Below, one piece after another: positions 17,453 through 26,800 of a stretch of 38,429 nt of DNA (positions are counted from its first letter, which is position 1; each line of letters starts with the position of its first letter). The translations under genes were made by a program, and so were the position numbers. Source of the stretch: Parachlamydia sp. (lineage in GTDB: Bacteria; Chlamydiota; Chlamydiia; Chlamydiales; Parachlamydiaceae); contig JAJFUZ010000299.1 of NCBI GenBank assembly GCA_021372155.1, positions 1 through 38,429 of the forward strand, written 5' to 3'. The notes below the pieces were generated by a model that had not been told where the DNA came from, searched no databases, and saw only the letters and a list, made by a program, of their open reading frames with translations.

Positions 17453-18364
17453 TCACATCAATTTTTGTGTGCCCAAAGGGATTGGCGTTTCGCTGTGACG
17501 CTGGACAAAATCCATCACGTGCTCAGTGCGCTTTTTGACAGCAGGATGGCTTGCAGGGCCCATCCAAAGACCAAAATGGCCCGTCTCTTCAGGATTTTTA
17601 GCCTGAGTCATTTTAATTGCAAACACCAGATTTTCCCCATCCTTTGATGTGAAAAAGTAGAGCGCGCCATGCAGCTCGACAGGAATTTCGTCGATTTTCA
17701 GAGGATGGTCGTGGAGATGCTCGTGGAAGATTTGCAGCTCATTTTTATAAATCGCTTGCTGGTCTGGTTTGCGCTCGAGGAGCCCTTTTTCAGGATAGGC
17801 GACATAAAGGTTGCCGCCGCGGCGCAGGAAATCGCGGACAATGGTCGTGCGCCCTTTCACAGTGGCCAGACGGGCAGGATCTTGCGCGATTGAGGGGGCA
17901 ACAAGCTCTGGGGAGAGCATATCTTCCTTCGTACAGAGGGGAGTGGCAGGTTGAGGGGTATGGATGACGCCTGTCAGAGAGACAATTTCTTTGTTCAGAT
18001 TTTGGGATAAGACCTGCTCGACGATGGCCTGCAGGGTAACGAAGTTGGGACGCACCTCCTTGTCTGTGCGCGAAACCAGCAGCTCCCCTTTCTGCATCAA
18101 TTCGTTCCAGTCTTGAATCAGTCCAGGCTTCAATTTCGCAAAGATCTCGTCGCTATAACCTGGGAAGGTCTGTGAATGTTGGATTGTCTCGATAACCAGT
18201 TTATGAAGCTGAGAAATAAAAGAGGATTGAGCTGGCTGTGAAGCCAAAGCGGGTGCTACTGGTTGGACTGGTAACATGCATGTCTCCTGCGTCGGAAGTA
18301 ATGGTTGGGTCAACGAAATAAAGACAATTAAAAACAACGAGCGCAAAATGGCGTCTTTTTTCAA
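17453..18364 (-). CDS. Exported orphan protein, TTG start
   Basis: 303 residues. The N-terminus (M)KKDAILRSLFLIVFISLTQP is a typical signal peptide: two lysines, then a hydrophobic core, with cleavage probably near residues 24-29. The codon at the start is TTG at 18362-18364; an in-frame TAG lies directly upstream, so no earlier start is possible, and the next ATG would remove the signal peptide. The mature part has a Pro-rich segment, helices, and a mixed C-terminal domain with GALYFFTSKDGENLVFAIKMTQA and FGLWMGPA. No family recognised. It lies 32 bp downstream of the membrane protein gene at 18397, with a hairpin between them. Confidence 0.7.
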   Translation of the reverse strand: MKKDAILRSLFLIVFISLTQPLLPTQETCMLPVQPVAPALASQPAQSSFISQLHKLVIETIQHSQTFPGYSDEIFAKLKPGLIQDWNELMQKGELLVSRTDKEVRPNFVTLQAIVEQVLSQNLNKEIVSLTGVIHTPQPATPLCTKEDMLSPELVAPSIAQDPARLATVKGRTTIVRDFLRRGGNLYVAYPEKGLLERKPDQQAIYKNELQIFHEHLHDHPLKIDEIPVELHGALYFFTSKDGENLVFAIKMTQAKNPEETGHFGLWMGPASHPAVKKRTEHVMDFVQRHSETPIPLGTQKLM

Positions 18365-18376
18365 CTATGTATAGCA

Positions 18377-18401
18377 GATGATTGCCTAAAAGGCAATCAT
18401 C
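18377..18401 (-). terminator. Perfect 11-bp hairpin covering a stop codon
   Basis: GATGATTGCCT pairs perfectly with AGGCAATCATC across a three-base loop. On the minus strand the first arm contains the TGA stop of the 18397-19401 gene. No T run follows, so it may be a transcript-end or processing hairpin rather than a classical intrinsic terminator. Confidence 0.5.
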
Positions 18402-19401
18402 TTCCAAAGATAGCTGCCTCAATGGCCTTCAACGTGTTGCCCCTCTCAGCGGTTTGGTAGGCCTGAGAGATAATGTTGAAAGCCTTGGCGTAAAAAGAAG
18501 CGTCATCTTTGTTATTGAATTTCGGATGGAGAAGGCTGAAAGCTGCTCCTCGATGGGCGATTTCTCGCTGCATCCGAAAAGGATGGCTTTGGGCGGCAGG
18601 GTCGATGCCGAGCAGGCAGAGCGCTTCGTCAGGCTTCTTGGGGTTTAAACGCGATTTGTTGATCAAGATAGCTGAGAAGGCTGAAGAAATATCTGGAGGG
18701 GCTTGGTCATGGGGAAGAGGCCTGCAGGGTGGCTGGGGAGGTTCAGGGATCAGAGCTACTGCAAAAGGTAAGACGGCAAAAGTTGCAAAAACGATCGCAG
18801 CTATGAGGAAAACGCGTTTGTCGGGATCCTCATTCTGTTTGGCTTTATAGCTCGCCTCAGCAGCCAGTTGAGCTTCTCGTGGCGCATTGATGTTCACTTT
18901 GATGGTCTTTTCATAGGCTTTCGCATGGCGGGCATACTGTGCGGGCGTCAGACGCGACAAGTGGGGGTGGGCGATAGCATACAGAGCGCTATTTCCCTGA
19001 TCGGCGGCTTTTTGATGGAAGTATTTGACCAGGCGAGGATAAAGTTCCAGCGCCTCGATGCTGGTGCTGCCCATGCTTTCCAATTCTTCTAAGTTATTCT
19101 TCACGAGCGTGAGCTGATTGTTCTCTAAGGGATTTAAAATGCCATCTATGATCAGATACCAGGCATCGCTGCATTGGGCTAAATCTATCTGGGGAAGGGG
19201 CCCATTTTTCTGTAAAATCAGCGAGGCAGCATAGTTTTCCAGGGCTTCATTTGAGGAGAGGAATTTGGGTTGCGAGGGTTGTTTGGAAAATAGTTCGCCT
19301 GCCGAACGTTTGATCTTTTCAGCCAGGATACTGGGAGAGTAAGTTGCTCTTAATTCAATAGATTGATGAAATAATTTTTTAAATGATTCAGAAATTTGCA
19401 T
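18397..19401 (-). CDS. Single-pass membrane protein ending in a degenerate J-like domain
   Basis: 334 residues. Residues 1-190 are soluble and helical; one strong transmembrane segment lies at about 196-219, followed by a Pro-rich linker (PEPPQPPCRPLPHDQAPP). Residues 258-317 follow the layout of a DnaJ domain: EALCLLGIDPAA, a helix, then LLHPKFNNKDDASFYAKAF and NIISQAYQT. In true J domains the loop is His-Pro-Asp; here it is H292-P-K, so stimulation of DnaK ATPase would be expected to fail. AGGAGA precedes the ATG at 19401. The same strand continues into the exported orphan after 32 bp. J-like identity is my pattern match and is moderately uncertain; the function is unknown. Confidence 0.65.
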   Translation of the reverse strand: MQISESFKKLFHQSIELRATYSPSILAEKIKRSAGELFSKQPSQPKFLSSNEALENYAASLILQKNGPLPQIDLAQCSDAWYLIIDGILNPLENNQLTLVKNNLEELESMGSTSIEALELYPRLVKYFHQKAADQGNSALYAIAHPHLSRLTPAQYARHAKAYEKTIKVNINAPREAQLAAEASYKAKQNEDPDKRVFLIAAIVFATFAVLPFAVALIPEPPQPPCRPLPHDQAPPDISSAFSAILINKSRLNPKKPDEALCLLGIDPAAQSHPFRMQREIAHRGAAFSLLHPKFNNKDDASFYAKAFNIISQAYQTAERGNTLKAIEAAIFGR

Positions 19402-19472
19402 TTTTATTCTCCTAAAAAATTAAATCATATCATAATTAAAATAAAAAGTAAACTAGTAACTAAAAATCATCC

Positions 19473-19492
19473 CTTTCGCCCTCAGGCGAAAG
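19473..19492. terminator. 8-bp hairpin upstream of prpB
   Basis: CTTTCGCC pairs with GGCGAAAG around a four-base loop, 56 bp before the prpB start. It could be part of the prpB leader or a barrier between divergent transcripts; no T run of note follows. Confidence 0.4.
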
Positions 19493-19548
19493 TGTATGAG
19501 TTAAAAACCCTTCGCATAAAAATCTGCGATCCACAATAAGCAGGTTTT

Positions 19549-20385
19549 ATGACACCAGGGATGAAATTTCGTAAGGCCATCGAAGAAGAAAGGCCGCTTC
19601 AGGTGATCGGAACGATCAATGCCTATGTGGCGTTGATGGCCGAGAGCATCGGCTATCGAGCCCTCTATCTGTCGGGGGCCGGGGTGGCCAATTCCTCCTA
19701 TGGATGGCCCGATGTGGGTATCACGACTCTCGATAATGTACTGGAAGAGGCGCGCCGCATCACGGGCGTAGTGGAGGTGCCGTTGCTGGTCGATGTCGAT
19801 ACCGGCTGGGGCGGTCCCTACATGATGGTGCGGACGGTCAAGGCGATGATTCGCAGCGGAGTTGCAGCTATCCATATTGAAGACCAGGCCTTTGAAAAGC
19901 GCTGCGGCCATCTTCCGGGCAAGCATCTCGTAACCAAAGAGGCGATGACGGACCGTCTCAAAGCAGCTGTCGACGCGCGCACCGATGCGAGCTTTGTGCT
20001 CATGGCCAGGACCGATGCTTTTGCACAAGAGGGGCTGGAAGGGGTGATCGAACGAGGCATCGCCTATCAGCAGGCGGGAGCCGATATGCTCTTTGCAGAG
20101 GCGATCGACAATCTGGAGCACTATCGCGCGATCAAAAAAGCCGTGGGTTTGCCACTGCTGGCCAATATGACTGAATTTGGCGTCACACCGCTCAAAAAGA
20201 AAGAGGAGCTGGGTGAGGCGGGTGTGGATCTTGTTCTCTATCCCTTATCCGTTAACCGCGCCATGAATTTTGCCGGGCTGGACGCCTTGAAGGAGATTCG
20301 TGAGCAGGGCAATCAAAAAGAGCTGATTCACCGCATGCAGTCGAGAAAAGAGCTCTATGAATTTTTAAATTATAACCCGAGTTGA
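19549..20385 (+). CDS. prpB: 2-methylisocitrate lyase
   Basis: 278 residues, slightly short of E. coli PrpB. The isocitrate-lyase superfamily catalytic loop K117-R-C-G-H121 is present with C119 as the expected acid/base, and D82-V-D-T-G-W carries metal-binding aspartates. The NSSYGWPDVG sequence (48-57) matches PrpB rather than isocitrate lyase or phosphonopyruvate hydrolase. The enzyme splits 2-methylisocitrate into pyruvate and succinate, the last step of the methylcitrate cycle, in the cytoplasm. The start ATG at 19549 is preceded by AGCAGG. It is the first gene of prpB-prpC-prpD; a 102-bp gap with a hairpin separates it from prpC. A long antisense frame is a shadow. Confidence 0.93.
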   Translation: MTPGMKFRKAIEEERPLQVIGTINAYVALMAESIGYRALYLSGAGVANSSYGWPDVGITTLDNVLEEARRITGVVEVPLLVDVDTGWGGPYMMVRTVKAMIRSGVAAIHIEDQAFEKRCGHLPGKHLVTKEAMTDRLKAAVDARTDASFVLMARTDAFAQEGLEGVIERGIAYQQAGADMLFAEAIDNLEHYRAIKKAVGLPLLANMTEFGVTPLKKKEELGEAGVDLVLYPLSVNRAMNFAGLDALKEIREQGNQKELIHRMQSRKELYEFLNYNPS

Positions 20386-20389
20386 CGTG

Positions 20390-20453
20390 CTAATTTCACT
20401 CTGGGATAGCGCCAAGCGCGAGAGCTTTCGCTGCTGTCCGAGAGAGAAATTAG
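20390..20453. repeat. 64-bp hairpin between prpB and prpC
   Basis: CTAATTTCACTCTGGGA pairs with TCCGAGAGAGAAATTAG with two mismatches, and the interior (AGCGC...GCGCT-like arms) can pair further. It occupies most of the prpB-prpC gap. It may stabilise the upstream message or tune expression; it is unlike the 73-bp repeats around pssA in sequence. Confidence 0.55.
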
Positions 20454-20487
20454 AGCGACAAATCAGGATTACAGGACCGGAGGTGTT

Positions 20488-21603
20488 ATGACGAAGATGG
20501 GCGGACTGGCAGGCGTTGTGGCGGGGGAATCGGCGATCTGCCTGTGCGGGGAGGAAGAACAGAACTTACTTTATCGCGGCTATCCCATTGATGAGCTGGC
20601 CGAGCATGCCTGTTTCGAAGAGGTGGCGTGGTTGCTGCTGCGCGGGGAGCTGCCCACGCAGGAACAGTTGACAGAGTACAAGGAGGAGCTCAAATCTCTG
20701 AGAGGCCTTCCGACAAAGCATAAAGAGGTCCTGGAAAAGATCCCTGCCGATGCCAATTTAATGGATGTCTTGCGAACGGGCTGTTCTTTTTTAGGCAATC
20801 TGGAACCGGAACACTCAGGTAGTGTATCCTTTGAGATCGCGGACAGGTTAATTGCCTGTCTCGGCTCCATGATCCTGTATTGGTACAACTTCAACAGGCT
20901 GGGCAAGCGGTCGAACCTTCAAACTGAGGCAGACAGCCTTTCTGGACATATTCTGGAGCTTCTTAATGGCAAGGCCCCCTCCGAAGAGGAGCGGCGCTGC
21001 CTCGATGTGTCTCTGATCCTCTATGCGGAACATGAGTTCAATGCCTCCACCTTCACGGTCCGCACCATTGCGAGCACGCTTTCCGATTTTTACTCTGCCA
21101 TTTGTGGCGGCATTGGCGCCCTGCGCGGGCCCTTGCATGGCGGCGCGAATGAATGGGCCATGGATCTGATCGAAACATTCCAGGATCCCGATTCAGCTGA
21201 AAAGGGGATTCGCGCCATGCTGGAGCGCAAGGAGAAGGTTATGGGCTTTGGCCATCGCGTCTACAAGACGCATGATCCCCGCTCTCCCATTATTAAGGAG
21301 TGGGCTAAGCGCCTCTGTGCAAAAGCGGGCCATGCGACTCTGTTTGCAATTGCGGAGCGCATTGAAGAGGTCATGTGGCAGGAAAAGAAACTCTTTCCCA
21401 ACCTCGATTTCTATAGCGCCCTCGCCTATCATGCGATCGGCATCCCTACACCTCTTTTTACGCCGCTTTTTGTTTTATCGCGCATCAGCGGCTGGTCGGC
21501 GCATCTCTTGGAGCAACGCGCCAATAACAAGCTGATACGCCCTCTTAGTGAATACACAGGGCCTGCGCCCCGTGTGTGGATTCCTATTGAACAGCGGCAA
21601 TAA
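20488..21603 (+). CDS. prpC: 2-methylcitrate synthase (citrate synthase family)
   Basis: 371 residues, the length of short-type citrate/methylcitrate synthases. The catalytic triad is in place: H217 (GPLHGGAN), H256 (GFGHRVYK) and D307 (PNLDFYSA). The enzyme condenses propionyl-CoA with oxaloacetate to 2-methylcitrate. The first residues ([14 protein letters not shown]) and the short length resemble PrpC. Preference for propionyl-CoA over acetyl-CoA is inferred mainly from the position between prpB and prpD. A strong GGAGG precedes the ATG by six bases, and prpD follows the stop by 2 bp. In an organism with an incomplete TCA cycle it could also serve as the citrate synthase. Confidence 0.92.
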   Translation: MTKMGGLAGVVAGESAICLCGEEEQNLLYRGYPIDELAEHACFEEVAWLLLRGELPTQEQLTEYKEELKSLRGLPTKHKEVLEKIPADANLMDVLRTGCSFLGNLEPEHSGSVSFEIADRLIACLGSMILYWYNFNRLGKRSNLQTEADSLSGHILELLNGKAPSEEERRCLDVSLILYAEHEFNASTFTVRTIASTLSDFYSAICGGIGALRGPLHGGANEWAMDLIETFQDPDSAEKGIRAMLERKEKVMGFGHRVYKTHDPRSPIIKEWAKRLCAKAGHATLFAIAERIEEVMWQEKKLFPNLDFYSALAYHAIGIPTPLFTPLFVLSRISGWSAHLLEQRANNKLIRPLSEYTGPAPRVWIPIEQRQ

Positions 21604-21605
21604 AC

Positions 21606-23012
21606 ATGAGCGATGATAAAGGGCATGATGAAGCGATTTGGCTGCTGGCAGATTACGTAGCCGGGACGGACCACATCACGGAAGAGGCGCGCCAGACGGC
21701 CAGAATCTGCCTCGCAGATGCTTTAGGCTGCGCGATTCTGGCTTTGCGTTTTCCAGCCTGCAGAAAGCTTCTTGGACCGCTCGTGCCAGGGACGGTTGTG
21801 CCTGGAGGAAGCCGCATCCCCGGGACCGCCTATGTGCTGGATCCTGTGAATGCAGCCTTCAATCTGGGCGCCATGATCCGCTGGCTCGATTTCAACGACA
21901 CCTGGCTGGCAGAAGAATGGGGACATCCTTCCGATAATATCGGCGGACTTCTAATGGTCGCCGATTTCATCAGCCAGCAGCGCTCTTTCACAGTTGGGGA
22001 TCTCTTAATCGCCGTGATTAAGGCTTATGAGATTCAGGGAGGTTTGGCCCTGCTCAATAGTTTCAACAAACGCGGCTTTGACCATGTCATCCTGGTGAAG
22101 GTGGCAACGGCTGCTGTCGCTACCTGGATGCTGGGAGGAGATCGGGATCAGATTGCGGCCGCTCTCTCGAACGCCTGGATCGATGCAGGTCCCTTGCGCA
22201 CCTACCGGCATGCCCCCAATGTCGGATCGCGCAAATCCTGGGCCGCAGGGGATGCGACGAGCCGCGGTGTGTGGCTTGCCATGCTGACGTTGAGAGGGGA
22301 GATGGGCTATCCCGGGGCGCTCAGCGCTCCCAAGTGGGGTTTTCACGATGTTTTGCTGGGAGGCGAGCCCCTGCAGTTTCAGCGGCCCCTACACTCCTAT
22401 GTCATGGAGAATATTCTCTTCAAGGTGGCCTTTCCGGCAGAATTTCATGCTCAAACAGCTGTTGAAGCTGCTTTCCAGCTTCATCCGCAAGTACACAACC
22501 GTTTGGAAGAGATCGAACGGATTGAAATTGCAACGCAGCGGCCGGCGATGCGCATCATTGACAAAAGGGGGCCTCTCACCAATCCCGCCGACCGTGACCA
22601 CTGCATCCAGTACATGGTTGCAGTGGGATTGCTGCACGGCAGGCTGACCGCCGATGATTATGAGGAGGCCGCTGCGCACGATCCGCGCCTTGAGATGCTG
22701 CGCAGCAAAATGGATGTCCTGGAAAATCTGCGCTACAGCCAGGACTACCTCGATCCGGAAAAGCGTTCTATCGCAAATTCCGTCGAGGTTCGCCTGAAAG
22801 ATGGCACCATTTTGGGCCCCGTCGAAGTGGAGTACCCCTTAGGGCATCGACGAAGGCGCCAGGAGGCGCTTCCGCTCATCTTTCAAAAATTTGAAGAAAA
22901 TTTGAAAACCCACTATGGGGCTGACAGAACGCATGAGCTGGTGGCACTCTTCCAGAACCACCAGCGGCTTTCTGCTATGCCCGTGCGGGAATTAGTTGAG
23001 GCTTTGGTTTAG
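21606..23012 (+). CDS. prpD: 2-methylcitrate dehydratase
   Basis: 468 residues, close to E. coli PrpD. Typical stretches are [37 protein letters not shown] (about 99-116), [18 protein letters not shown] and [16 protein letters not shown] (about 237-252), ending with the MmgE/PrpD C-terminal domain. It removes water from 2-methylcitrate to give 2-methyl-cis-aconitate, which an aconitase then hydrates to methylisocitrate for PrpB; no aconitase is in the window. It starts 2 bp after prpC, so the two are co-translated. Its last 38 bp overlap the 3' end of a convergent membrane protein gene. No prpE or prpR is next to the cluster. Confidence 0.93.
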   Translation: MSDDKGHDEAIWLLADYVAGTDHITEEARQTARICLADALGCAILALRFPACRKLLGPLVPGTVVPGGSRIPGTAYVLDPVNAAFNLGAMIRWLDFNDTWLAEEWGHPSDNIGGLLMVADFISQQRSFTVGDLLIAVIKAYEIQGGLALLNSFNKRGFDHVILVKVATAAVATWMLGGDRDQIAAALSNAWIDAGPLRTYRHAPNVGSRKSWAAGDATSRGVWLAMLTLRGEMGYPGALSAPKWGFHDVLLGGEPLQFQRPLHSYVMENILFKVAFPAEFHAQTAVEAAFQLHPQVHNRLEEIERIEIATQRPAMRIIDKRGPLTNPADRDHCIQYMVAVGLLHGRLTADDYEEAAAHDPRLEMLRSKMDVLENLRYSQDYLDPEKRSIANSVEVRLKDGTILGPVEVEYPLGHRRRRQEALPLIFQKFEENLKTHYGADRTHELVALFQNHQRLSAMPVRELVEALV

Positions 23013-23526
23013 CAGGCAGGGAATCGGCATTGTGCACCGAAGTATGCGCAGGAACTGCCGGCTTTTTCTTGGCTTCGTCTCCCCCTTTATAGACCAGCTT
23101 TGTATAGTTGTCCGTGATGCTGACGAGAAGGGTTGTCGCCAGGACATTCGTTGCGAGAAGGACGGCGGCCATGCTGACCGAAACAGGCAATATAGCGCTT
23201 GAGATGATAGTGGCCAGCGTGATCGACACGACGATGCGCGCGGAATGTGTGATCGGCTTAGCGGCATGTGCTGGGATGTAACGCTTCAAAGCGAGATGGG
23301 CCGCTCGGTCGATCAGAGCAAATGTGACACCACACATGGCGCCATGCAGCGGATTGACGAGAGGGGGTTTGCCCAGGGCGCTTTTCACTGGATGAAGAAA
23401 GCGGTCGCACATGTTGATCGTGCGGCCGGCCAGCAAGCCGACGCCTCCCGAAAAAAATGCATGCATCGACCAGGCTGCGCTCTGCGAAAGTTTGCTGCGC
23501 ACATCTTCCCACTTAATCCCGTTCAT
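22975..23526 (-). CDS. Small membrane protein, possible paralogue of the 12732-13169 protein
   Basis: 183 residues from the ATG at 23524-23526, which has GAAGGTG six bases upstream; a GTG two codons earlier is less likely. Hydrophobic segments lie at about 17-37 and 95-135, the latter long enough for a hairpin, and the tail is basic and Pro/Ala-rich (KKKPAVPAH, then [10 protein letters not shown]). The order GxGxLAGR...NPLHGAMxG, then a serine-containing hydrophobic pair, resembles the protein at 12732-13169. It overlaps the end of prpD by 38 bp, tail to tail. The bilobed pattern is Inc-like, but no direct evidence supports secretion. Function unknown. Confidence 0.6.
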   Translation of the reverse strand: MNGIKWEDVRSKLSQSAAWSMHAFFSGGVGLLAGRTINMCDRFLHPVKSALGKPPLVNPLHGAMCGVTFALIDRAAHLALKRYIPAHAAKPITHSARIVVSITLATIISSAILPVSVSMAAVLLATNVLATTLLVSITDNYTKLVYKGGDEAKKKPAVPAHTSVHNADSLPAKPKPQLIPARA

Positions 23527-23586
23527 AATCACCTTCAGAATTAATGATTAAAGAGACTAAGTATACCGCATAGCCGTTAAATAGAC

Positions 23587-23612
23587 AAGGGGGAGCGTCA
23601 ATACTCCCCCTT
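23587..23612. terminator. Perfect 9-bp G+C-rich hairpin downstream of dnaE
   Basis: AAGGGGGAG pairs with CTCCCCCTT around an eight-base loop. It lies in the ~300-bp gap between the dnaE stop (-) and the start of the small membrane protein gene (-), about 220 bp past dnaE. No T run follows on either strand, so it is only a candidate. The rest of the gap has a short frame at 23635-23730 (-) that I do not accept as a gene. Confidence 0.4.
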
Positions 23613-23829
23613 ACCTGGATGGCGGGTTTAATGCTTAAACAACTTGTAGCCTGTCACCGATTGCAGCGTAGACCCATTCCAGACTGGCTAAGGTCGCGCG
23701 GGCTTTGGCAGAGGCAAAAGTGAATCTCACCCTTTTCTATATTTCAATGAAGCAAACGGTGCTATTGGGGGTTGATAACGAGCGGCAGCAAAACAGGTTT
23801 TTGAACAGCTGAGTTTATAGAGATCTGTT

Positions 23830-26800
23830 TTACTCCGGAAGCTCAACGGAGACGATTCCAGGAAGTTCCTTCAAGTGCTCATGAAATTCGGGTGAGGGAG
23901 TGACGCCCCAGCGGCTGTCGATCTGCAGGCTGGCAAAGGGGGCGTCCTGTTCCAGAAAGTCGATTTGCAGAGGGGTCGAGCCGCGATGCTTTTCCAGCAA
24001 CGCTTTGAGCTTCAGGATATGGCTGAGGCGTCCCTGGTTTAAGTCCATTTTCAGCATGATTTTTTGGGGCATCTTGGGTTGCTCCTTAGCCTGCTCTTTT
24101 GGCGTGGCTTTTGTAGGTGCTTTTGTGGGAGCTTGAGCTCTTTTTCTCTGAAATGAGGCCTGCTGCTTGGCCTTGTCGAAAGCCTTGTCGCAGGCTTCAA
24201 TCATGGTTTCGTCTGAGCGGGTCAGGTCGTCCAGCCAGCGGCAGGTGAGCTTGGGATTTTCCTCCCGTTTATCGACCTGCAGGACGGCGTAGAGGAGCTG
24301 ATTTTCTTGTAACAGCTGACTTTTTTCTTCATATAGATCGGGCCAGACGGGAAGCTCATGGCTCTCCATGCCGTCGTTGATGGTCAGGATGGCGAATTTG
24401 CGTTGCGTTTTTGCTGAGAGGCGCACCTGGAGGGATTCGACGATGAAGGCGGCGCGGAAGACGGCGTCGTGGGCCATCTCCAGGCCTGCATTGAGCGCGA
24501 CGCAGGAGAGGCGTTTGAGGATGGGGCGGTAGCTGTCCATGGGATGCCCTGTCAGAAAGAAGCCCAGGAGCGCTTTTTCTTTGAGAAGGATATCGAGCGA
24601 CGAACTTTTGTTCTTGATTTCGGGAGGATTGGCAAAGCGGCCCTCCAAAGTATCTCCCAGCTTGGCAAAAAGGGACATCACCCCCATGGAGGCCTCCTCC
24701 TGCTCCTTTTGCGCAGCATCGTACATAGGCTCCACACTGCTGCGCAGCTGGTCGCGCGTCCAGCCGGTGCAGTCAAAGGAGCCGGCGTCTACGAGACTTT
24801 CAATGGCCTTTTTGCCCGCTTTTTTCAGGTCGACGCGCTTGAAGAATTGGTAAAAGCTTTTGAAGGGACCCGCTTTTTTGCGTTCCTGGATAATCGCTTC
24901 GACGACTCCTGAGCCAACTCCTTTGATGCCGGTCATGGCAAAGCGGATACCCTGAGGAGTGGCGACGAAGCGGTCGCCCGCCTCGTTGACATCCGGGGGC
25001 AGGATAGCGATGTTCATGGCGTGGCTTTCGCGGATGAACTTGGCCACCTTGTCCAGGTCGTCGCTGTCGCAGGTCATGAGTGCGGCCATCCATTCCTTGG
25101 GATAGTTGGCCTTGAGGTAGGAGGTGACGTAGGAGAGGTAGCCATAGGCGGCCGCGTGCGATTTGTTGAAGCCGTAGGAGGCAAACTTCTCCATCTTGTC
25201 GAAGACGCGCATCGAGGTCTCTTCGTCGATGCCATTTTCCAGGGCGCCTTTGCGGAATTTCTCGCGCTGCTTCGCCATCTGGTCGGCATCTTTTTTCCCC
25301 ATGGCGCGCCGCAGCACGTCGCCCTCGCCGAGGGAATAGCGTGCGAGCTTGCTGGCGATCTGCATCACCTGCTCCTGGTAGACCATGATCCCATAGGTTT
25401 CCGCCAGGATATCCTTCATCCAGGGATGGTCATATTCGATCGGTTCGCGGCCATGCTTGCGGTTGATGAAGGAGGGGATCATGTCCATCGGACCGGGCCG
25501 GTAGAGCGCGCCGACGGCGATGATCTCTTCAAATTTATCCAGGTGCAGCTGGCGCGAAAGGTCTTGCATGCCGCCTGATTCTAGCTGGAAGATGCCTAAT
25601 GTCTTGCCCTGGTTTAACAGGGCAAAAGTGGGCTTATCGTCGAGAGGCAGGTTGATCCAGTCGATGGCTCTTCCGGTAGACTCCTGGATGGCATCGACGC
25701 AGGTCTGGATGGCTGTCAGCGTCTTCAGACCCAAAAAGTCGATCTTAAGCATGCCCACCATCTCGACCGGCTTCATGGAGTACTGTGTGACGGGCATCTC
25801 CGAATCTTTCGCTGTGCAGAGCGGGATGTGCTCCATGAGCGGCTCGCCACTGATGATGATTCCTGCGGCGTGGATTCCCTGGTTGCGCACGGAGCCTTCG
25901 AGCTTCTGGCCGATGTCGATGATGCGCTGCGCCTCCTCATCCATCTCATACAACTGTCTCAGGTCCTGATCTTTCTCCAGAGCCTTTTCCAGCGTGATGT
26001 TGAGGTCTTCAGGTACGAGTTTGGCAATTTCATTGACTTTGGCTAAGGGCACGCTCAACACTCTTCCCACGTCCTTGATGGCCATTCTGGCTTTCATGGT
26101 GTTGAAAGTGATGATCTGCGCCACGTTGTCCTTGCCATATTTCTGCAACGTGTAGCGGATGACATCTCCACGGCGGTCCATGCAGATGTCGACGTCGATA
26201 TCGGGATAGGAGATACGTTCGGGGTTGATGAAGCGCTCGAAGAAGAGGTGGAAGCGCAAGGGTTCGATGTCGGTCACGCCGATCAGGTAGAGGACGATCG
26301 ACCCGGCTCCAGACCCCCTTCCCGGGCCCATGGGGATGCCGCTACGCTTTGCCCAGTTGATGAAGTCCCAGACGATGAGCAGGTAGTCGCTCATGCCTTT
26401 GGGAACGATCACCCCCATCTCATACTTCAATCTCTCCCGAACCACCTCCATCGGATCGCGGTCGGGATAGATTTCTTTGACCTTGGCCAGCCTCTCAGGC
26501 GTATATCTCACGGGGATGCCCTCTTCGCAGAGTTTCCAGAGATAGGTTTCAACGGCTTGGGTCTGCTCCTCTTTCGAGTAATTGCCCTCCAGACCAGGCG
26601 GCAGATAGACAGGGTAGTGCTTGGTCTTAAAGTCGAGCTCGACGCGGCACTTCTCAGCAATCTTCAGGCTGTTTTCAAGCGCTTCCGGAAGGTCGTGAAA
26701 GAGCTCCTTCATCTCCTCTGGCCCTTTGAACCACATTGCATGCGAGGCGTAGGTCATGCGCTTGGGGTTAGGGATGCGCTGCTTGGGGTTTCCGTACGAA

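Noticed and set aside
19501-20121. 206-residue frame antisense to prpB
   Set aside because: Shadow of prpB, His/Arg-rich, with no ribosome site.
23635-23730. A 31-codon frame on the minus strand from GTG, ending LASLEWVYAAIGDRLQVV
   Set aside because: The peptide looks somewhat protein-like and could be the tail of a lost transposase, but it is too short, has no ribosome site and I cannot name a family.
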